NCBI RefSeq assembly: GCF_000756775.1
Contig: NZ_CCSF01000001.1
Coordinates: 1,364,001 to 1,428,000, forward strand
Length of the DNA: 64,000 nucleotides
Reading direction: 5' to 3'
Origin: Pseudomonas saudiphocaensis
GTDB lineage: Bacteria > Pseudomonadota > Gammaproteobacteria > Pseudomonadales > Pseudomonadaceae
The notes under the pieces are model-generated. The model ran no database searches, was not told the origin of the DNA, and saw nothing but the letters and a program-made list of their open reading frames with translations. Positions 32,728-45,597 of this stretch are shown here, piece after piece; within the stretch, counting starts at the first letter, position 1; every line of letters starts with the position of its first letter. The translations under genes were made by a program, and so were the position numbers.

Positions 32728-33897
32728 ATGTCCCAACGCCCTGCATTGTTTCCGGTCCTGCTGGCCGGTGCTGTCCTGCTGCTGGTGGTTCACGGCCTCG
32801 GCCGCTTCGTCTACACGCCTCTGCTGCCCTGGCTGGTCGAGGATGGCCTGCTCAGCGTTAAACAGGCCGCCAGCGTCGCTACTTGGAACTACCTTGGCTA
32901 CCTGATCGGCGCCTTGCTCGCCGTGCGCTGGCACCGTGTCTCGCAGATCCGTCGCAGCCTGCCCTGGGCACTGGCCCTGCATGTGCTCAGCACCTTGGCT
33001 CAGACTCAGGCCGAATCCGCCGATGCCCTGTCGTTCCTGCGCCTGCTCAACGGCATCAGCAACGGGTTGGTATTTGTCCAGGCGCCATCGTTGATCCTCG
33101 AATGGTTGGCACGCCAACGCCGGGTGTCTTCCAGCGGATTGGTGTACCTGGGTGTATGTGTGGGGCTGATTCTTTCCAGTGTGCTGGTCAGCCTGAGCAA
33201 CGGTGTGCTGCAGGGCGCCGATCGCTGGTGGCCAGCGGCGCTGCTGTCCATTCCCCTGGCCTGGTGGGGCTGGAGCCAGCTGGCGAAACTGGACATGCCC
33301 GATGAAGAACCGGCGGCAGAAGCTGCGGTAAAGCCCAGCGGCCGCCTGCTGGATCGCGCCAGCACACCGCTGTTTCTCTCCTACGCGGGCGCCGGACTGG
33401 GCTACATCCTGCCCATGACCTTCCTGCCGATGGTGGCGAGCCTGCAGGTGGAGCCTGGTGATTTCCTGGTCGGCAGCAGCTGGCTGGTGGTTGCATTCGC
33501 CGCCCTACCCTCACCCTGGTTGTGGAACCGCCTGGGTGTACGTCTTGGCGACATCATTGCGCTGCGCCTGAGCTACGTCACCCAGCTGATCGGGGTGCTG
33601 GCGGCGCTGCTGCTGCCGGGTGCCAGCGGCATCATGCTCTGTGCAGTGCTGGTGGGCGGCACCTTCCTCGGTACCGTATTGCTGACACAACGCCTAGCGC
33701 GCGCGCTGCATCCGCACCAGGGGCCGCGGCTCTCAGCAGCGCTGATCGCCCTCTATGGCCTGACGCAGCTGGCGGGACCCTGGCTAACCGGCCTCTGGCT
33801 GAACATGGGCGGCAGCCTGCACAGTGCTTTCTGGCTCGGGGCCGGCGCGCTGTTCTGGGGGTTGTTCTGGATGCTGCTGGTGCCGCGCCGCAACTGA
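32728..33897 (+). CDS. YbfB/YjiJ-type MFS transporter
   Basis: Major facilitator protein with unknown substrate. It has 389 residues and about 12 hydrophobic segments; the first reads [20 protein letters not shown], with [16 protein letters not shown] being typical of the YbfB/YjiJ group. It lies 86 bases after the SLC13 gene on the same strand and 45 before rlmF. A substrate cannot be inferred from the neighbours. Confidence 0.85.
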   Translation: MSQRPALFPVLLAGAVLLLVVHGLGRFVYTPLLPWLVEDGLLSVKQAASVATWNYLGYLIGALLAVRWHRVSQIRRSLPWALALHVLSTLAQTQAESADALSFLRLLNGISNGLVFVQAPSLILEWLARQRRVSSSGLVYLGVCVGLILSSVLVSLSNGVLQGADRWWPAALLSIPLAWWGWSQLAKLDMPDEEPAAEAAVKPSGRLLDRASTPLFLSYAGAGLGYILPMTFLPMVASLQVEPGDFLVGSSWLVVAFAALPSPWLWNRLGVRLGDIIALRLSYVTQLIGVLAALLLPGASGIMLCAVLVGGTFLGTVLLTQRLARALHPHQGPRLSAALIALYGLTQLAGPWLTGLWLNMGGSLHSAFWLGAGALFWGLFWMLLVPRRN

Positions 33898-33941
33898 AAG
33901 CTGTGGGACAATGCGCGGGTTTTCCAGACCCGTTGAAGATA

Positions 33942-34931
33942 ATGCCGAAGAAACCCGCAGTGTCCGCTGGCAAGCCCGACAGCAGCAAAGGCTCGCTACA
34001 CCCACGCAACCGTCATACCGGCCGCTACGATTTCCCGGCGCTGATTGCCGGCAGCCCGGAGCTGGCGCAATTCGTGATCCTCAACCCCTACGGCAAGCAG
34101 AGCATCGACTTCGCCAACCCCGAGGCCGTGCGGGTTTTCAACCGGGCGCTGCTCAAGCAGTTCTACGGCATCGCCCACTGGGATATTCCGCCGGGTTATC
34201 TATGCCCGCCGATTCCGGGGCGCGCCGATTACCTGCACGGCCTGGCCGACCTGCTGGCAGAAGACAACGCCGGCGAGATCCCTCGCGGCGCACGCATCCA
34301 CGCGCTGGACATCGGCACCGGCGCCAACTGCATCTACCCGCTGATCGGCCTACGTGAATATGGCTGGCGCTTCACCGGCTCGGACATCGATAACGTTGCA
34401 CTGGCCTCGGCGCGCACCATAGTCGCAGCGAACCAGCTCGGCAAAGGCATCAGCCTGCGCCAGCAAAACGATCCGCTGCAGCTGTTCACGGGGCTGGTAG
34501 AGACCAGTGACCGCTTCGATATCAGCCTGTGCAATCCGCCCTTCCATGCCTCCCAGGCCGAGGCCAGCAGCGGCAGCCAGCGCAAGTGGCGCAACCTCGG
34601 CAAGCTCGACCCCAAGCGCAAGCTGCCCGCGCTGAACTTCGGTGGTCAGGCGGCCGAGCTATGGTGTGAAGGTGGCGAAGCGGCGTTTCTCAACCGCATG
34701 GCCAATGAAAGCACCAAGGTGGCGCAGCAGATCTGCTGGTTCACCACGCTGGTATCAAAAGCGGGCAATGTTCAGCCATTACAAAGCCGGCTAGAGAAGC
34801 TCGGTGCACTGCAAGTGCGGGTAGTGGAAATGTCACAGGGCCAGAAGCGCAGCCGCTTCGTTGCCTGGACCTTTCTCGATGATGCGCAACGGGCGCAGTG
34901 GCTTGCCGCATCGCGCGGCAAGCCGGCGTAA
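33942..34931 (+). CDS. rlmF: 23S rRNA A1618-N6 methyltransferase RlmF
   Basis: SAM-dependent enzyme that methylates N6 of A1618 in 23S rRNA. The 329-residue protein starts [20 protein letters not shown] and has the conserved block [16 protein letters not shown], the SAM motif [16 protein letters not shown] and the N6-adenine active site CNPPFHAS. The frame stays open far upstream through the MFS gene, but no family sequence lies there. Confidence 0.95.
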   Translation: MPKKPAVSAGKPDSSKGSLHPRNRHTGRYDFPALIAGSPELAQFVILNPYGKQSIDFANPEAVRVFNRALLKQFYGIAHWDIPPGYLCPPIPGRADYLHGLADLLAEDNAGEIPRGARIHALDIGTGANCIYPLIGLREYGWRFTGSDIDNVALASARTIVAANQLGKGISLRQQNDPLQLFTGLVETSDRFDISLCNPPFHASQAEASSGSQRKWRNLGKLDPKRKLPALNFGGQAAELWCEGGEAAFLNRMANESTKVAQQICWFTTLVSKAGNVQPLQSRLEKLGALQVRVVEMSQGQKRSRFVAWTFLDDAQRAQWLAASRGKPA

Positions 34932-34958
34932 CTCAGTAGTGGCAACGCTGGTGGCTTT

Positions 34959-35150
34959 TCAGACCACCAGATCCCAGCGCTGGCGATCCTTCAACGCCAG
35001 CGTCTGAATGTAACGCGGCTCGCCGTTGATCTCCTCCAGCTCGGTCATCCCGGCCAGCTCGCCAACAACGCGATAGCGCTTGCCCACTCGCTTGTCTTGG
35101 AGCGGATAGAGTTGGGCGATCTGTTGGGCAAGTTCAGTAAGCGTGGACAT
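34959..35150 (-). CDS. Small conserved protein, 63 residues
   Basis: Unrecognised function. It has a leading helix (LTELAQQIAQLYPLQDKRVG) followed by a beta-rich half (KRYRVVGELAGMTELEEING then RYIQTLALKDRQRWDLVV). There is no signal or membrane segment. It converges on rlmF with 27 bases between. The ribosome-binding sequence is weak (GAAC). A shadow is possible, but the composition and regular secondary structure favour a real gene. Confidence 0.65.
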   Translation of the reverse strand: MSTLTELAQQIAQLYPLQDKRVGKRYRVVGELAGMTELEEINGEPRYIQTLALKDRQRWDLVV

Positions 35151-35294
35151 CGTTCGGTACTCCAGGTGACTGCATGCCGCAGCTTTGTACAGGGCTTATA
35201 TTACGATTCAGCTACAGCAAGATTCGTTCCGCCTGTTGGAGCCACCTACGCAGAAATGATTCCGTACGCTGTCAAAAATTGCGAAAAGCCCCGA

Positions 35295-35417
35295 TCAGCA
35301 GACACCAATACCTAGTTGCAACAGCGCCAGCCCGCCGTTTTGCCAGCCCCACCAGGCCAATGCCAGCAGCACTGCCAACAGCGCAGCGCCACCCAACCAG
35401 GCCCAGCCCCGACGCAT
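35295..35417 (-). CDS. 40-residue membrane microprotein coupled to the MFS gene
   Basis: A short frame encodes MRRGWAWLGGAALLAVLLAL, then AWWGWQNGGLALLQLGIGVC and a TGA stop. It has a basic N-terminus and one strongly hydrophobic helix, rich in Trp. Its ATG overlaps the stop of the upstream MFS gene as TGATG, the arrangement expected for coupled reinitiation. It could be a small regulatory partner of the carrier or simply a short membrane protein. No family was recognised. Confidence 0.6.
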   Translation of the reverse strand: MRRGWAWLGGAALLAVLLALAWWGWQNGGLALLQLGIGVC

Positions 35418-36622
35418 CACGCCGGCTCCGGCTGCAGGCGCGCCACCGGCTGTTCACGGATCGGCCAGTTCAAGGCTGCAGCCATGAAGCACAGCGCAAT
35501 GGAAAGCTGCCACACCAGGTCGTAACTGCCGGTACGGTCGTAAACCCAACCGCCTAGCCAGCCGCCGAAGAACGAGCCGATCTGATGCAGCAGAAAGACA
35601 ATACCGCCAAGCATCGACAGGTTACGTACACCGAACAGCGTCGCCACGGTGCCATTGGTCAGCGGCACCGTGGAAAGCCACAACAAGCCCATGGCAATGC
35701 CGAAGCCATAAGCCGTCCATAGCGTCAGCGGCGCGAGGAAAAATGTGGTGATGACTACCGCACGCAGCAGGTAGAGCGCCGTCAGCAACTTGGGCTTCGA
35801 ATACTTGCCGCCAAGCCAGCCTGCCGTATAGGTGCCGACAATATTGAACAGGCCTACCAGCGCCAGCACCGTGGTCCCCGTTGCCGCCGGCAAGCCGCGG
35901 TCCACAAGATAGGCCGGCAGATGGATACCGATAAACACCACCTGGAAGCCACAGACAAAGAACCCCAGCGCCAGCAGCCGAAAGCCGGAATGCCCCAGCG
36001 CCTCACGCAATGCTTCAGGCAACGACTGACGAGGGCCGGAATCGGGAGCTGGCGGCCCGCCACGCAGCATAGCCGCCAGCGGCACGATCAGCGCCACCAG
36101 CAAGCCCAACGCCAGCAAGGCGGAAGACCAGCCAAGCCAACCGATCAGCCCCAAGGTGCCTGGCAGCATCGCGAACTGGCCGAATGACCCGGCCGCAGCC
36201 GCAATGCCCATCGCCATGCTGCGCTTCTCCGGCGAAGCTGCCCGCCCCACCGCGCCGAGAATCACCGAGAACGACGTCCCCGACAGCCCAATACCGATCA
36301 GCAGCCCGGCGCTCAGCGCAAGCGATGTTGGCGTATCCGCCATCGCCATCAGCACCAGCCCGACGGCATAGAGAATCCCGCCAATCAATACTGCCTTGGC
36401 CACGCCGAAACGGTCAGCCAGCGCCCCGGTAAAGGGCTGCGCTATGCCCCAGATCAGGTTCTGCAAGGCAATGGCAAAGGCGAACACCTCCCGCCCCCAG
36501 CCAAACTCGGCACTCATCGGCGGCAGAAACAGGCCAAAACCATGCCGCACGCCCAGCGACACGGCGAGAATCAGTGAGCTGCCAAGCAGGATCCAGGTGC
36601 TATTACGCCAAGCAGAAGACAT
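35417..36622 (-). CDS. MFS transporter, MCT/oxalate-formate-like
   Basis: Major facilitator carrier, probably of small organic anions. It has 401 residues and 12 predicted helices, with LGVRHGFGLFLPPMSAEFGW in helix 1 and FTGALADRFGVAKAVLIGG carrying the MFS loop 2-3 motif. The ATG has AAGGA eight bases upstream. Its stop codon overlaps the start of a 40-residue membrane protein. The substrate is unknown. Confidence 0.86.
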   Translation of the reverse strand: MSSAWRNSTWILLGSSLILAVSLGVRHGFGLFLPPMSAEFGWGREVFAFAIALQNLIWGIAQPFTGALADRFGVAKAVLIGGILYAVGLVLMAMADTPTSLALSAGLLIGIGLSGTSFSVILGAVGRAASPEKRSMAMGIAAAAGSFGQFAMLPGTLGLIGWLGWSSALLALGLLVALIVPLAAMLRGGPPAPDSGPRQSLPEALREALGHSGFRLLALGFFVCGFQVVFIGIHLPAYLVDRGLPAATGTTVLALVGLFNIVGTYTAGWLGGKYSKPKLLTALYLLRAVVITTFFLAPLTLWTAYGFGIAMGLLWLSTVPLTNGTVATLFGVRNLSMLGGIVFLLHQIGSFFGGWLGGWVYDRTGSYDLVWQLSIALCFMAAALNWPIREQPVARLQPEPA

Positions 36623-36914
36623 GGAATCGTTCCTTTAACAAGGCGACCAGTCTACTCGGGACGACCACCACTTCGGCAGCCCCTTTGAGCGTCTCGAGTG
36701 CAAGTCGAGCCTGCAGATCCTCGAGCGTGCCCGACCACAGTCAATATCGGGGCGCATTAAACATGGTCGGCGCCCCACCAAGTTACGGTGTTCCGCTGTT
36801 TGCACATGGCCTCAGCCGCCGCTCGCTCGGAGCACTTGCCGACCCAATGCAGAACCTCACCCCAACAACCGGTAAACTACCCCGCCTTTCTCACTGCCAC
36901 CGCGAATCCTTGCC
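36623..36914. other. Divergent intergenic region between the MFS gene and yejK
   Basis: No gene is supported. A 7-bp inverted repeat GGGGCGC/GCGCCCC (36749-36755 and 36770-36776) and a CTCGA/TCGAG repeat near 36693-36709 are the only structures seen. Promoters of both genes must lie here but no strong hexamer pair was found. Confidence 0.5.
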
Positions 36915-37922
36915 ATGCCCATCCGTCACTGCATTGTCCATTTGATCGAGAAGAAGCCCGACGGCACACCTGCCGTGCTGCATGCCCGCGATAGCGAGCT
37001 GGGGGCGTCCCAGGCCATGGAGAATCTGCTGGCCGATCTCAACGAGAGCTACAACGCCAAGCAGGGCAAGGCCTGGGGATACTTTCACGAGGAGTCGGGG
37101 GCGTACCCCTTTAGTGGCTGGCTAAGCCAGTATCTTGAAGGCAATCAGGATTTCACCGCCTTCAGCCGCCAGGCGGTGGAGCATCTGCAAAAGCTGATGG
37201 AAGAATCCAACCTGTCCACCGGCGGCCATGTGCTGTTCGCCCATTACCAGCAAGGGATGACCGACTACCTGGCCATCGCCCTGCTGCATCACAGCGAAGG
37301 CGTGACCGTTACCGAGTCGCTGGATGTGGCGGCGGCGCGGCATCTGGACCTTGGCCAGCTGCACCTGGCCACGCGGATCAATATTTCCGAGTGGCAGAAC
37401 AACAAGCAGTCCAAGCAGTACATCTCGTTTATCAAGGGCAAGAACGGCAAGAAGGTTTCGGAGTACTTCCGTGATTTCATCGGTTGCCAGGAAGGGGTCG
37501 ATGGGCCGGGCGAGACGCGCACGCTGCTCAAGGCTTTCAGTGACTTCGTCGAGAACGAGGATCTGCCCGAGGAACAGGCGCGGGAGAAAACCAGCGCGCT
37601 GGTGAGCTACGCCAGCAGCCAGTCGAAGATCGGCGAGCCGGTTTCGCTGGAAGAGCTTTCCGGGCTGATCGACGAAGAGCGGCCCAAGGCCTTCTACGAT
37701 CACATCCGCAACAAGGATTACGGCATGGCCCCGGAATTTCCGGCGGACAAGCGCACGCTCAACCAGTTTCGCCGCTTCACCGGTCGCGCTGAGGGGCTGT
37801 CGATCAGTTTCGAATCGCACCTGCTGGGTTCGAAGATCGAATACGACGAAGCCCGCGACATGCTGATCATCCGCCAGCTGCCGACTCAGTTGGTGGATCA
37901 GCTCAAGCGCCGCAAGGACTGA
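36915..37922 (+). CDS. yejK: Nucleoid-associated protein YejK (NdpA)
   Basis: Nucleoid-bound protein of poorly known role. The 335-residue product starts [17 protein letters not shown] and contains [20 protein letters not shown] and [20 protein letters not shown], all typical of the NdpA family. A strong hairpin terminator follows. Its Shine-Dalgarno is weak. Confidence 0.92.
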   Translation: MPIRHCIVHLIEKKPDGTPAVLHARDSELGASQAMENLLADLNESYNAKQGKAWGYFHEESGAYPFSGWLSQYLEGNQDFTAFSRQAVEHLQKLMEESNLSTGGHVLFAHYQQGMTDYLAIALLHHSEGVTVTESLDVAAARHLDLGQLHLATRINISEWQNNKQSKQYISFIKGKNGKKVSEYFRDFIGCQEGVDGPGETRTLLKAFSDFVENEDLPEEQAREKTSALVSYASSQSKIGEPVSLEELSGLIDEERPKAFYDHIRNKDYGMAPEFPADKRTLNQFRRFTGRAEGLSISFESHLLGSKIEYDEARDMLIIRQLPTQLVDQLKRRKD

Positions 37923-37941
37923 ACAGCTGAAATTGCTAAAA

Positions 37942-37969
37942 GAGCGCCCTGCCCCGGGCGCTCGCTTTT
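37942..37969. terminator. Terminator between yejK and the GST-like gene
   Basis: GAGCGCCC and GGGCGCTC form an 8-bp stem with a 6-base loop, followed by GCTTTT on the plus strand and preceded by a short A run, so it may serve both converging genes. Confidence 0.8.
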
Positions 37970-37976
37970 CCGAGCC

Positions 37977-38915
37977 TCAGCGAGCCTCGATGCGATAACC
38001 CAGCCGTGGAAAGTGCACATGCACCAGGCCTGCACGTTCATCCTCGCGGCGCAGGATCAGCTCTTCCAGCCCGGCATAAAGCAGCTCACCCTCCACCGGG
38101 TCAGTGCCGTAATCCACCGCGCGAATAACCACAGGCTGGCCTGCCTGGAAGCCGTTCGGGTCGACGAAGGCGGTTTCGGGTAGCGGTGCCGGCGTGGCCT
38201 TGTGAGCAATTTCCACGGCGTCATGCGCCGACAGTTCGCTGTACGAGCCGTGCCCGACACCCAGCACCTTGCTCAGCCAGGCGGACACTTCCGGGTAGTC
38301 ATCGACCAGCGGCGCGGTAACCGGAGTAGCCTTGAGGAACCACAGGCCGTGGGCGACCGCGAAGTCGGCGATACAGGGCGCGTTGCCCAGCAGAAATTCC
38401 TCGTCGTCACGTGCCAGTTGCTGCTGCAGCCGCGCCATCAGCAGCGGCCAATGGCTTTTGGCTTGCTCCAGCGGTATGGCGGATACCGAGCCGCCGCTAA
38501 ACAGTTGCACGCGGTCCTTGCTGAAGATTTTTACGAACTCCGGCGGCACCTGTGCAAAGCGCTGCGCCATGGATTCGGGCTGGAATACCAGGCTCACCGC
38601 GTGTAGGAACAGCACCGTATCGGCCCAATGAGCCAAGGCGGCGGCGACGAACTGCTGGTCCTCGGGGAACAGTACCGGCGTAGCCTTCTCGGCATCCAGG
38701 CGACGGGCAATCAGCGCCGTATCGCAATAGATGTCGGCGCCGATCTGTAGCACTGGCGTGCGTCGGTAGCCGCCGGTTAGCGCCGTCAGGTCCGGCTTGG
38801 GCATGACCGGAGGAATGGTCACCGAACGCCAGGAAAGCTGCTTGAAGCCCAGCAGCAGGCGCGCTTTTTCGGCAAAAGGTGAGGCGGGATAATGATGCAG
38901 AATCAGGTCATGCAT
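37977..38915 (-). CDS. Glutathione S-transferase family protein
   Basis: Thioredoxin-fold N-terminal domain at residues 1-80 (MHDLILHHYPASPFAEKARL, with the active-site-like SPFAEKAR and the cis-Pro block RRTPVLQIGADIYCDTALIA), then the helical GST domain (NAPCIADFAVAHGLWFL) and an extra C-terminal extension of about 90 residues (FQAGQPVVIRAVDYGTDPVE). The extension is longer than in ordinary GSTs. The start is the ATG with GGAG six bases upstream (312 residues). The substrate is unknown. Confidence 0.85.
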   Translation of the reverse strand: MHDLILHHYPASPFAEKARLLLGFKQLSWRSVTIPPVMPKPDLTALTGGYRRTPVLQIGADIYCDTALIARRLDAEKATPVLFPEDQQFVAAALAHWADTVLFLHAVSLVFQPESMAQRFAQVPPEFVKIFSKDRVQLFSGGSVSAIPLEQAKSHWPLLMARLQQQLARDDEEFLLGNAPCIADFAVAHGLWFLKATPVTAPLVDDYPEVSAWLSKVLGVGHGSYSELSAHDAVEIAHKATPAPLPETAFVDPNGFQAGQPVVIRAVDYGTDPVEGELLYAGLEELILRREDERAGLVHVHFPRLGYRIEAR

Positions 38916-38981
38916 GGCGGGCTCCGCGAGTTCTTGTTCAGGAACGCAGCTTAGTCGCCCTAGCTCCGGCAGCACATCCGT

Positions 38982-40869
<1,888 letters not shown>

Positions 40870-40922
40870 TAGACGGCCAGGGTGCGCCTTCGGCCAACTA
40901 CACCAACCTGCGCGCGGTTTTA

Positions 40923-40946
40923 GTAGGAGCGGGCTTGCCCGCGAGC
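40923..40946. repeat. REP-type palindromic element
   Basis: GTAGGAGCGGGCTTGCCCGC followed by GAGC is the well-known Pseudomonas intergenic REP sequence with the self-complementary GCGGGC-TT-GCCCGC core. It lies between the converging mltF and ybaK genes. Confidence 0.85.
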
Positions 40947-40977
40947 TTTTACCGGTGTGCTGGCTAAAGAGCAAAGC

Positions 40978-40994
40978 GAGCGGAAATTCCGCTC
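40978..40994. terminator. Short palindrome beyond ybaK
   Basis: GAGCGGAA and TTCCGCTC are perfectly complementary around a single base. It sits 9 bases after the ybaK stop and, with the REP 30 bases away, could end both converging transcripts. No T tract is present. Confidence 0.45.
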
Positions 40995-41002
40995 CAACGC
41001 GG

Positions 41003-41473
41003 TTATGAACGTGCGATAGCGGCAAATTCGGCACTGGTCCGCTCGGCCAGCACCTGCGCCGTCAACTCCACTTCCAGACCGCGCCTCCCGGCACTGACGT
41101 AGATGCTGGGCTGAGCCTGCGCCGAGCTGTCGATAAAGGTACGCAGGCGCTTTTTCTGCCCCAGCGGGCTGATCCCGCCGAGCAGATAGCCTGTCGCCCG
41201 CTGCGCGGCTGCCGGGTCAGCCATATCGACCTTCTTGACCTTGGCCGCCTGGGCCAGGGCCTTCAGGTCAAGGCTGCCAACCACCGGCACCACGGCCACC
41301 AGCAGCTCGTTCTTTTCGCTGCATACCAATAGGGTCTTGAACACCCGCGTCGCATCCAGCCCGAGTTTCTCGGCGGCTTCGAGTCCGTAGGACGCGGTTT
41401 TCGGATCGTGTTCATAGGAATGGACTTGAAAGTCCGCCTTGGTTTTCTTCAGCAGGTCGATGGCAGGCGTCAT
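41003..41473 (-). CDS. ybaK: Cys-tRNA(Pro)/Cys-tRNA(Cys) deacylase YbaK
   Basis: Trans-editing enzyme that hydrolyses cysteine mischarged on tRNA-Pro. The 156-residue protein carries the family blocks [20 protein letters not shown] with the catalytic Lys region, [20 protein letters not shown] and [15 protein letters not shown]. The ATG overlaps the opgH stop as ATGA, so it is translated with the glucan genes despite an unrelated role. Confidence 0.94.
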   Translation of the reverse strand: MTPAIDLLKKTKADFQVHSYEHDPKTASYGLEAAEKLGLDATRVFKTLLVCSEKNELLVAVVPVVGSLDLKALAQAAKVKKVDMADPAAAQRATGYLLGGISPLGQKKRLRTFIDSSAQAQPSIYVSAGRRGLEVELTAQVLAERTSAEFAAIARS

Positions 41474-43884
41474 GGCAAGGCAACGGTTTGGTTGAAAGCC
41501 GGAATATTAGCAGGCAGTTGCTGCTGATAGGCCTCACGCCATGCGCGGTAACGCTCATCCTGCACAACACGACTATGTAGACGCGACATGCCGTCGGGAT
41601 CATTGAGCAAGCGCCAGCGAGTCGCTTCGGCGGGGCCTTCGGGCCCGGCGGCGAGAATTTCCTGCAGGCGCTGTTCACGCAACACTTCGGCTGCCGGCAC
41701 CACCTTGGCATGCCGTGCGCGCCCCATGGCACAGACCATGGCGTTGTAGAGCGGGTCCACGGTGGCGGCGAGGAAGCCATTGCGCAGCGCATTGGCCTGG
41801 TTCTGCTGGTTATAGCGGTCCGTGGCGGCCAACTCGGCCGGCGGATTGTATTCCTCGGGAATCAGGAACAGCTTGCGCCGGAACGCCGCCAAGCCCGGCC
41901 CTGTACGGCTGGTCAGCACCGAAACCGGAGCGGACAGAATCAGCGACACCACGATAGGCGCCAGCCACCAGAGAAACGCCGGATCGAGCCAGGCCACCAG
42001 CGCCGTCCAGAGCACGCCCAACAGCATTTGCGAGCCGTGACGACGCAGCGCCTCACCCCAGGGCGTGGCGTTGTCGGCACGCTGCGGCGACTTCCACTGC
42101 ACCGACCAGCCAAGAAACGCTGCGGTGACAAATACGGTGTGAAACAGCATGCGCACCGGCGCCAGCAGCATCGAGAACAGGGTTTCCAGGATCATCGACA
42201 GCACCAGCCGCACCCCGCCGCCGTATTCCTTAGCACCCTTAATCAGGATCAGCAGCACGCTCAGCACCTTGGGCAGGAACAGCAGCGTCAGCGTCGCCGA
42301 AAACAACGCAATGGCTTCTTCTGGGTGCCACTGCGGCCACAGCGGGTAGAGCTGGTTGGGCTGCAGAAAATACTCGGGAACCATTAGCGTATGAATCGCC
42401 AGCAGCCCGGTGGACAGTGCCAGGAAGGTGAACCACAACGGTGCCGAGAGATAGGACATCACCCCGGTGAGGAACACAAACCGGTGCACCGTGTGCATGC
42501 CCTTCACCAGGAACAGGCGGAAATTCATCAGGTTGCCGTGGCACCAGCGCCGGTCGCGCTTGAGTTCGTCTAGCAGGTTCGGCGGCAGTTCTTCATAGCT
42601 GCCCGGTAGGTCGTAGGCGATCCATACGCCCCACCCGGCCCGGCGCATCAGAGCCGCCTCGACGAAATCGTGGGAAAGGATATCGCCGGCAAATGAACCC
42701 TTGCCCGGCAAAGGCGCCAGGGCGCAGTGCTCGATAAAGGGCTTGACCCGAATGATCGCGTTATGGCCCCAGTAGTGCGATTCACCCAGCTGCCAGAAAT
42801 TCAGGCCGGCCGTGAACAGCGGCCCGTAGACACGGGTGGCGAACTGCTGCATGCGCGCATAGAGCGTATCCATGCCGGAGGCCTTGGGCCCGGTCTGGAT
42901 GATGCCTGCGCCCGGGTTGGCCTCCATCAGCCGCACCAGCGAGGTCAGGCACTCGCCGCTCATCACGCTGTCGGCATCCAGCACCACCATGTAGCGGTAG
43001 CTGCTGCCCCAGCGCCGACAGAAGTCGTCGATATTCCCGCTCTTGCGCTTCACCCGACGCCGGCGCCGGCGGTAGAAGATATGACCGAAGCCGTCCACTT
43101 CACGGCATAGCTCCAGCCAGGCCTTCTGCTCGGCCACGCAGGTGTCGGGGTCGTTGCTGTCACTGAGCACGAAGATATCGAAGTGCTCGATCTCGCCGGT
43201 GGCCAGCAGCGACTCATAGGTCGCCCGCAACCCGGCGAATACCCGAGGTACATCTTCGTTGGCGATGGGCATCACCAGCGCTGTGCGAGCCTCGGCTGCA
43301 ATCGGCTCGTTACCCGCGCTGGTGGCGGAGATGTTATAGCGGTCGCGCCCTTTGAGCAGCTGGAAGAAGCCCATCAGCGCCGTCCAGAACCCCACCGATA
43401 CCCAGCAGAACAGCAGTGCGAAGAGCAGCAGGATGCTGGTCTGCACCACATAAGGCAGAATCTGCCGTGCCGACTCCCGCAGCGGCTGCCGATAGACCTC
43501 TTGCAGATCCACCAGCGCCCAGCCCTGGTAGGGCAGTACATCCTTCATGTACCAGGTCGCGATGGCCGTCTGCACCAGCATCAGGATCAGCAGGGCCAGG
43601 CGGCGGTAATGAGCCACCTGGCGCCAGCCGGAACGGTCGATGGATACCGGCCGGCTGGGTTGCTCGACGGTGCGGTTCTTCTTGAACATCAGGCGCCACC
43701 AGCTCAGCTGCAGCACGCTGGTGTGCCATGGCTCCGGCACCATCCGGGTACGCACGATGGGCGGCGTCGACTGAATGCAGAGGCGGCCCTGATGATCCTG
43801 GGCCAGCACACCACGCTGTCTGGGGTCGCTGGACAGCTCGGCGATATAGTCCCGAGTAGAAGATTGCTGCACGTGTTCAGTCAT
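41470..43884 (-). CDS. opgH: Osmoregulated periplasmic glucan glucosyltransferase OpgH
   Basis: Inner-membrane GT2 enzyme that polymerises glucose from UDP-glucose into the glucan backbone and passes it to the periplasm. The catalytic motifs are [11 protein letters not shown] (DxD), [20 protein letters not shown] and the product-binding RDRRWCHGN. Helices flank the domain ([38 protein letters not shown]). The chosen ATG ([17 protein letters not shown]) overlaps opgG by 8 bases; 804 residues, slightly shorter than E. coli MdoH. It overlaps ybaK by ATGA. Confidence 0.95.
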   Translation of the reverse strand: MTEHVQQSSTRDYIAELSSDPRQRGVLAQDHQGRLCIQSTPPIVRTRMVPEPWHTSVLQLSWWRLMFKKNRTVEQPSRPVSIDRSGWRQVAHYRRLALLILMLVQTAIATWYMKDVLPYQGWALVDLQEVYRQPLRESARQILPYVVQTSILLLFALLFCWVSVGFWTALMGFFQLLKGRDRYNISATSAGNEPIAAEARTALVMPIANEDVPRVFAGLRATYESLLATGEIEHFDIFVLSDSNDPDTCVAEQKAWLELCREVDGFGHIFYRRRRRRVKRKSGNIDDFCRRWGSSYRYMVVLDADSVMSGECLTSLVRLMEANPGAGIIQTGPKASGMDTLYARMQQFATRVYGPLFTAGLNFWQLGESHYWGHNAIIRVKPFIEHCALAPLPGKGSFAGDILSHDFVEAALMRRAGWGVWIAYDLPGSYEELPPNLLDELKRDRRWCHGNLMNFRLFLVKGMHTVHRFVFLTGVMSYLSAPLWFTFLALSTGLLAIHTLMVPEYFLQPNQLYPLWPQWHPEEAIALFSATLTLLFLPKVLSVLLILIKGAKEYGGGVRLVLSMILETLFSMLLAPVRMLFHTVFVTAAFLGWSVQWKSPQRADNATPWGEALRRHGSQMLLGVLWTALVAWLDPAFLWWLAPIVVSLILSAPVSVLTSRTGPGLAAFRRKLFLIPEEYNPPAELAATDRYNQQNQANALRNGFLAATVDPLYNAMVCAMGRARHAKVVPAAEVLREQRLQEILAAGPEGPAEATRWRLLNDPDGMSRLHSRVVQDERYRAWREAYQQQLPANIPAFNQTVALP

Positions 43885-45451
43885 GGACGGGGATCTGATA
43901 GCTCCAGGTTTCAGACAGCGTAGTCTCGCCATCCACCAACGCAGCACGCAGCTCCACCGGGCGCGCCGGATCTTTTACCCGTAAACGCAGGGTCAGCCGC
44001 CAGCCCTTGTTGACCGGGTTGTGCCGCAGGTTGTTTTCCACCAGCTCAGCGTTGTCATCGATGCTGACCTGGGTCGTGACCGGCGCATCCGCCGCGAGCT
44101 TGGCCAGGTTAGGCCCGACAAAATCGACGATCAGCGCCGTGCTGCCATCGGGCTGACGAATCAGGTTGGACTGTTTTACATCGCCGGCTGACAGGCGTGT
44201 CTGCTTGACCCAGGCCAGCTTGGGATCGTGCAGTGCCGGTTCGTCGATGCTGAAGTGCAGCCGATAGCCGAACTCCATTGCCTCACCTGGCGCCGGGGCC
44301 TTTTCCGGCACCCAGTAGGCGACGATGTTGTCGTTGGTTTCATCCGGCGTGGGGATCTCGACCAGCTCCACGCGGCCCTTGCCCCAGTCGCCTTTCGGCT
44401 CGATCCAGCCGCTGGGACGCAGCTCGTAGCGGTCATCCAGGTCTTCGTAACGGCCGAAGTCGCGGGTGCGCTGCAGCAAGCCGAAGCCCTTGGGATTCTC
44501 CACGCCATAGCTGCTGACGGCCAGGCGCTTGGGGTTGTTCAGCGGACGCCAGATCCACTCGCCGTTTCCGGCATGTATCGCCAGACCTTCCGAGTCGTGC
44601 AGTTGCGGACGGTAGTTGAGTTGTTCGCTCGGCTGGTTGGCGCCAAACAAGTACATGCTGGTGAGCGGCGCGATGCCGAGTTTTTCCACCGGCTCGCGCA
44701 GGAAAACTTTGGCCTGGACATCGACGATGGCGTCTTTGCCAGGTGTGACTTCCATGCGGTAGGCACCGGTAGAGCGTGGTGAATCCAGCAGCGCATAGAT
44801 CAGCAGATTCCCGCGATCAGCTTGCGGTCGCTCTACCCAGAATTCGGTGAAGCGCGGAAACTCCTCGCCTTTCGGTAACGCGGTGTCGATGGCCAGCCCC
44901 CGTGCCGACAGGCCATAGACCTGCCCCTTGCCGACCACGCGGAAATAGCTGGCGCCGAGCAGGCTCATCAGCTCGTCCTGCTTGTCCTTCTTGTTCAACG
45001 GGTACAGCACCTTGAAACCGGCGAAACCGAGGTTTTGCAGTGCTGCCGGATCGATATCGAGATTGCCGAAGTCGAACATTTCCGGGTCGTAGCGGATTTC
45101 GTTGACGCTGGTGGCGGTGACTTCGTTGATCTTCACCGGTACGTCGAAATGCATGCCCTGGTGGTAGAAACGCAGCTCAAAAGGCGTTTCAGCGTCACGC
45201 CAGTAGCTCTTCTCATCGTTAAAGCGCAACTGCTGATAATCGCCGAAGGCCATCTGCCGAAAGACCGAGGGCAGGTTGCTCTGCGGCGCCTGATAAGGAG
45301 CGGCGGCCAGTTTCTCGGCCTTGCTGGCAACATCGTCGAGGCTGAACGCCCAGCTGTTGCCAACGACGAACGCCATGCACAGGGCCAGCAGATTCCCCAG
45401 CACCTGGCTGCTAGCGCGAGCGTTCGATCCTCGATTAAAAGTGGTAAACAC
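43877..45451 (-). CDS. opgG: Periplasmic glucan biosynthesis protein OpgG
   Basis: Periplasmic protein needed for osmoregulated glucan synthesis, probably shaping or branching the chain. A signal peptide ([19 protein letters not shown], cleavage after Ala) precedes [19 protein letters not shown]. Family blocks include [20 protein letters not shown] and [20 protein letters not shown]. It starts at GTG (45449-45451) with a full AGGAGG four bases upstream, one of the strongest ribosome-binding sites in the window. It is 524 residues and coupled to opgH by an 8-base overlap. Confidence 0.95.
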   Translation of the reverse strand: MFTTFNRGSNARASSQVLGNLLALCMAFVVGNSWAFSLDDVASKAEKLAAAPYQAPQSNLPSVFRQMAFGDYQQLRFNDEKSYWRDAETPFELRFYHQGMHFDVPVKINEVTATSVNEIRYDPEMFDFGNLDIDPAALQNLGFAGFKVLYPLNKKDKQDELMSLLGASYFRVVGKGQVYGLSARGLAIDTALPKGEEFPRFTEFWVERPQADRGNLLIYALLDSPRSTGAYRMEVTPGKDAIVDVQAKVFLREPVEKLGIAPLTSMYLFGANQPSEQLNYRPQLHDSEGLAIHAGNGEWIWRPLNNPKRLAVSSYGVENPKGFGLLQRTRDFGRYEDLDDRYELRPSGWIEPKGDWGKGRVELVEIPTPDETNDNIVAYWVPEKAPAPGEAMEFGYRLHFSIDEPALHDPKLAWVKQTRLSAGDVKQSNLIRQPDGSTALIVDFVGPNLAKLAADAPVTTQVSIDDNAELVENNLRHNPVNKGWRLTLRLRVKDPARPVELRAALVDGETTLSETWSYQIPVHD

Positions 45452-45597
45452 GGTGCCTCCTAACTGTACGAATGGCTCGCAGGCCTTTGCCTGCTTGCGT
45501 TCCTTGGTCTACTACCCACACAAATGATTCCCCGCTGATCGAAAACAGGCGCCGCTCTGTCAGCGCAACGTTGCCCTCCCTATCGACCGTACGATCA

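Noticed and set aside
33522-33941. Long upstream extension of the rlmF frame
   Set aside because: It is out-of-frame MFS coding sequence; RlmF sequence begins at the ATG at 33942.
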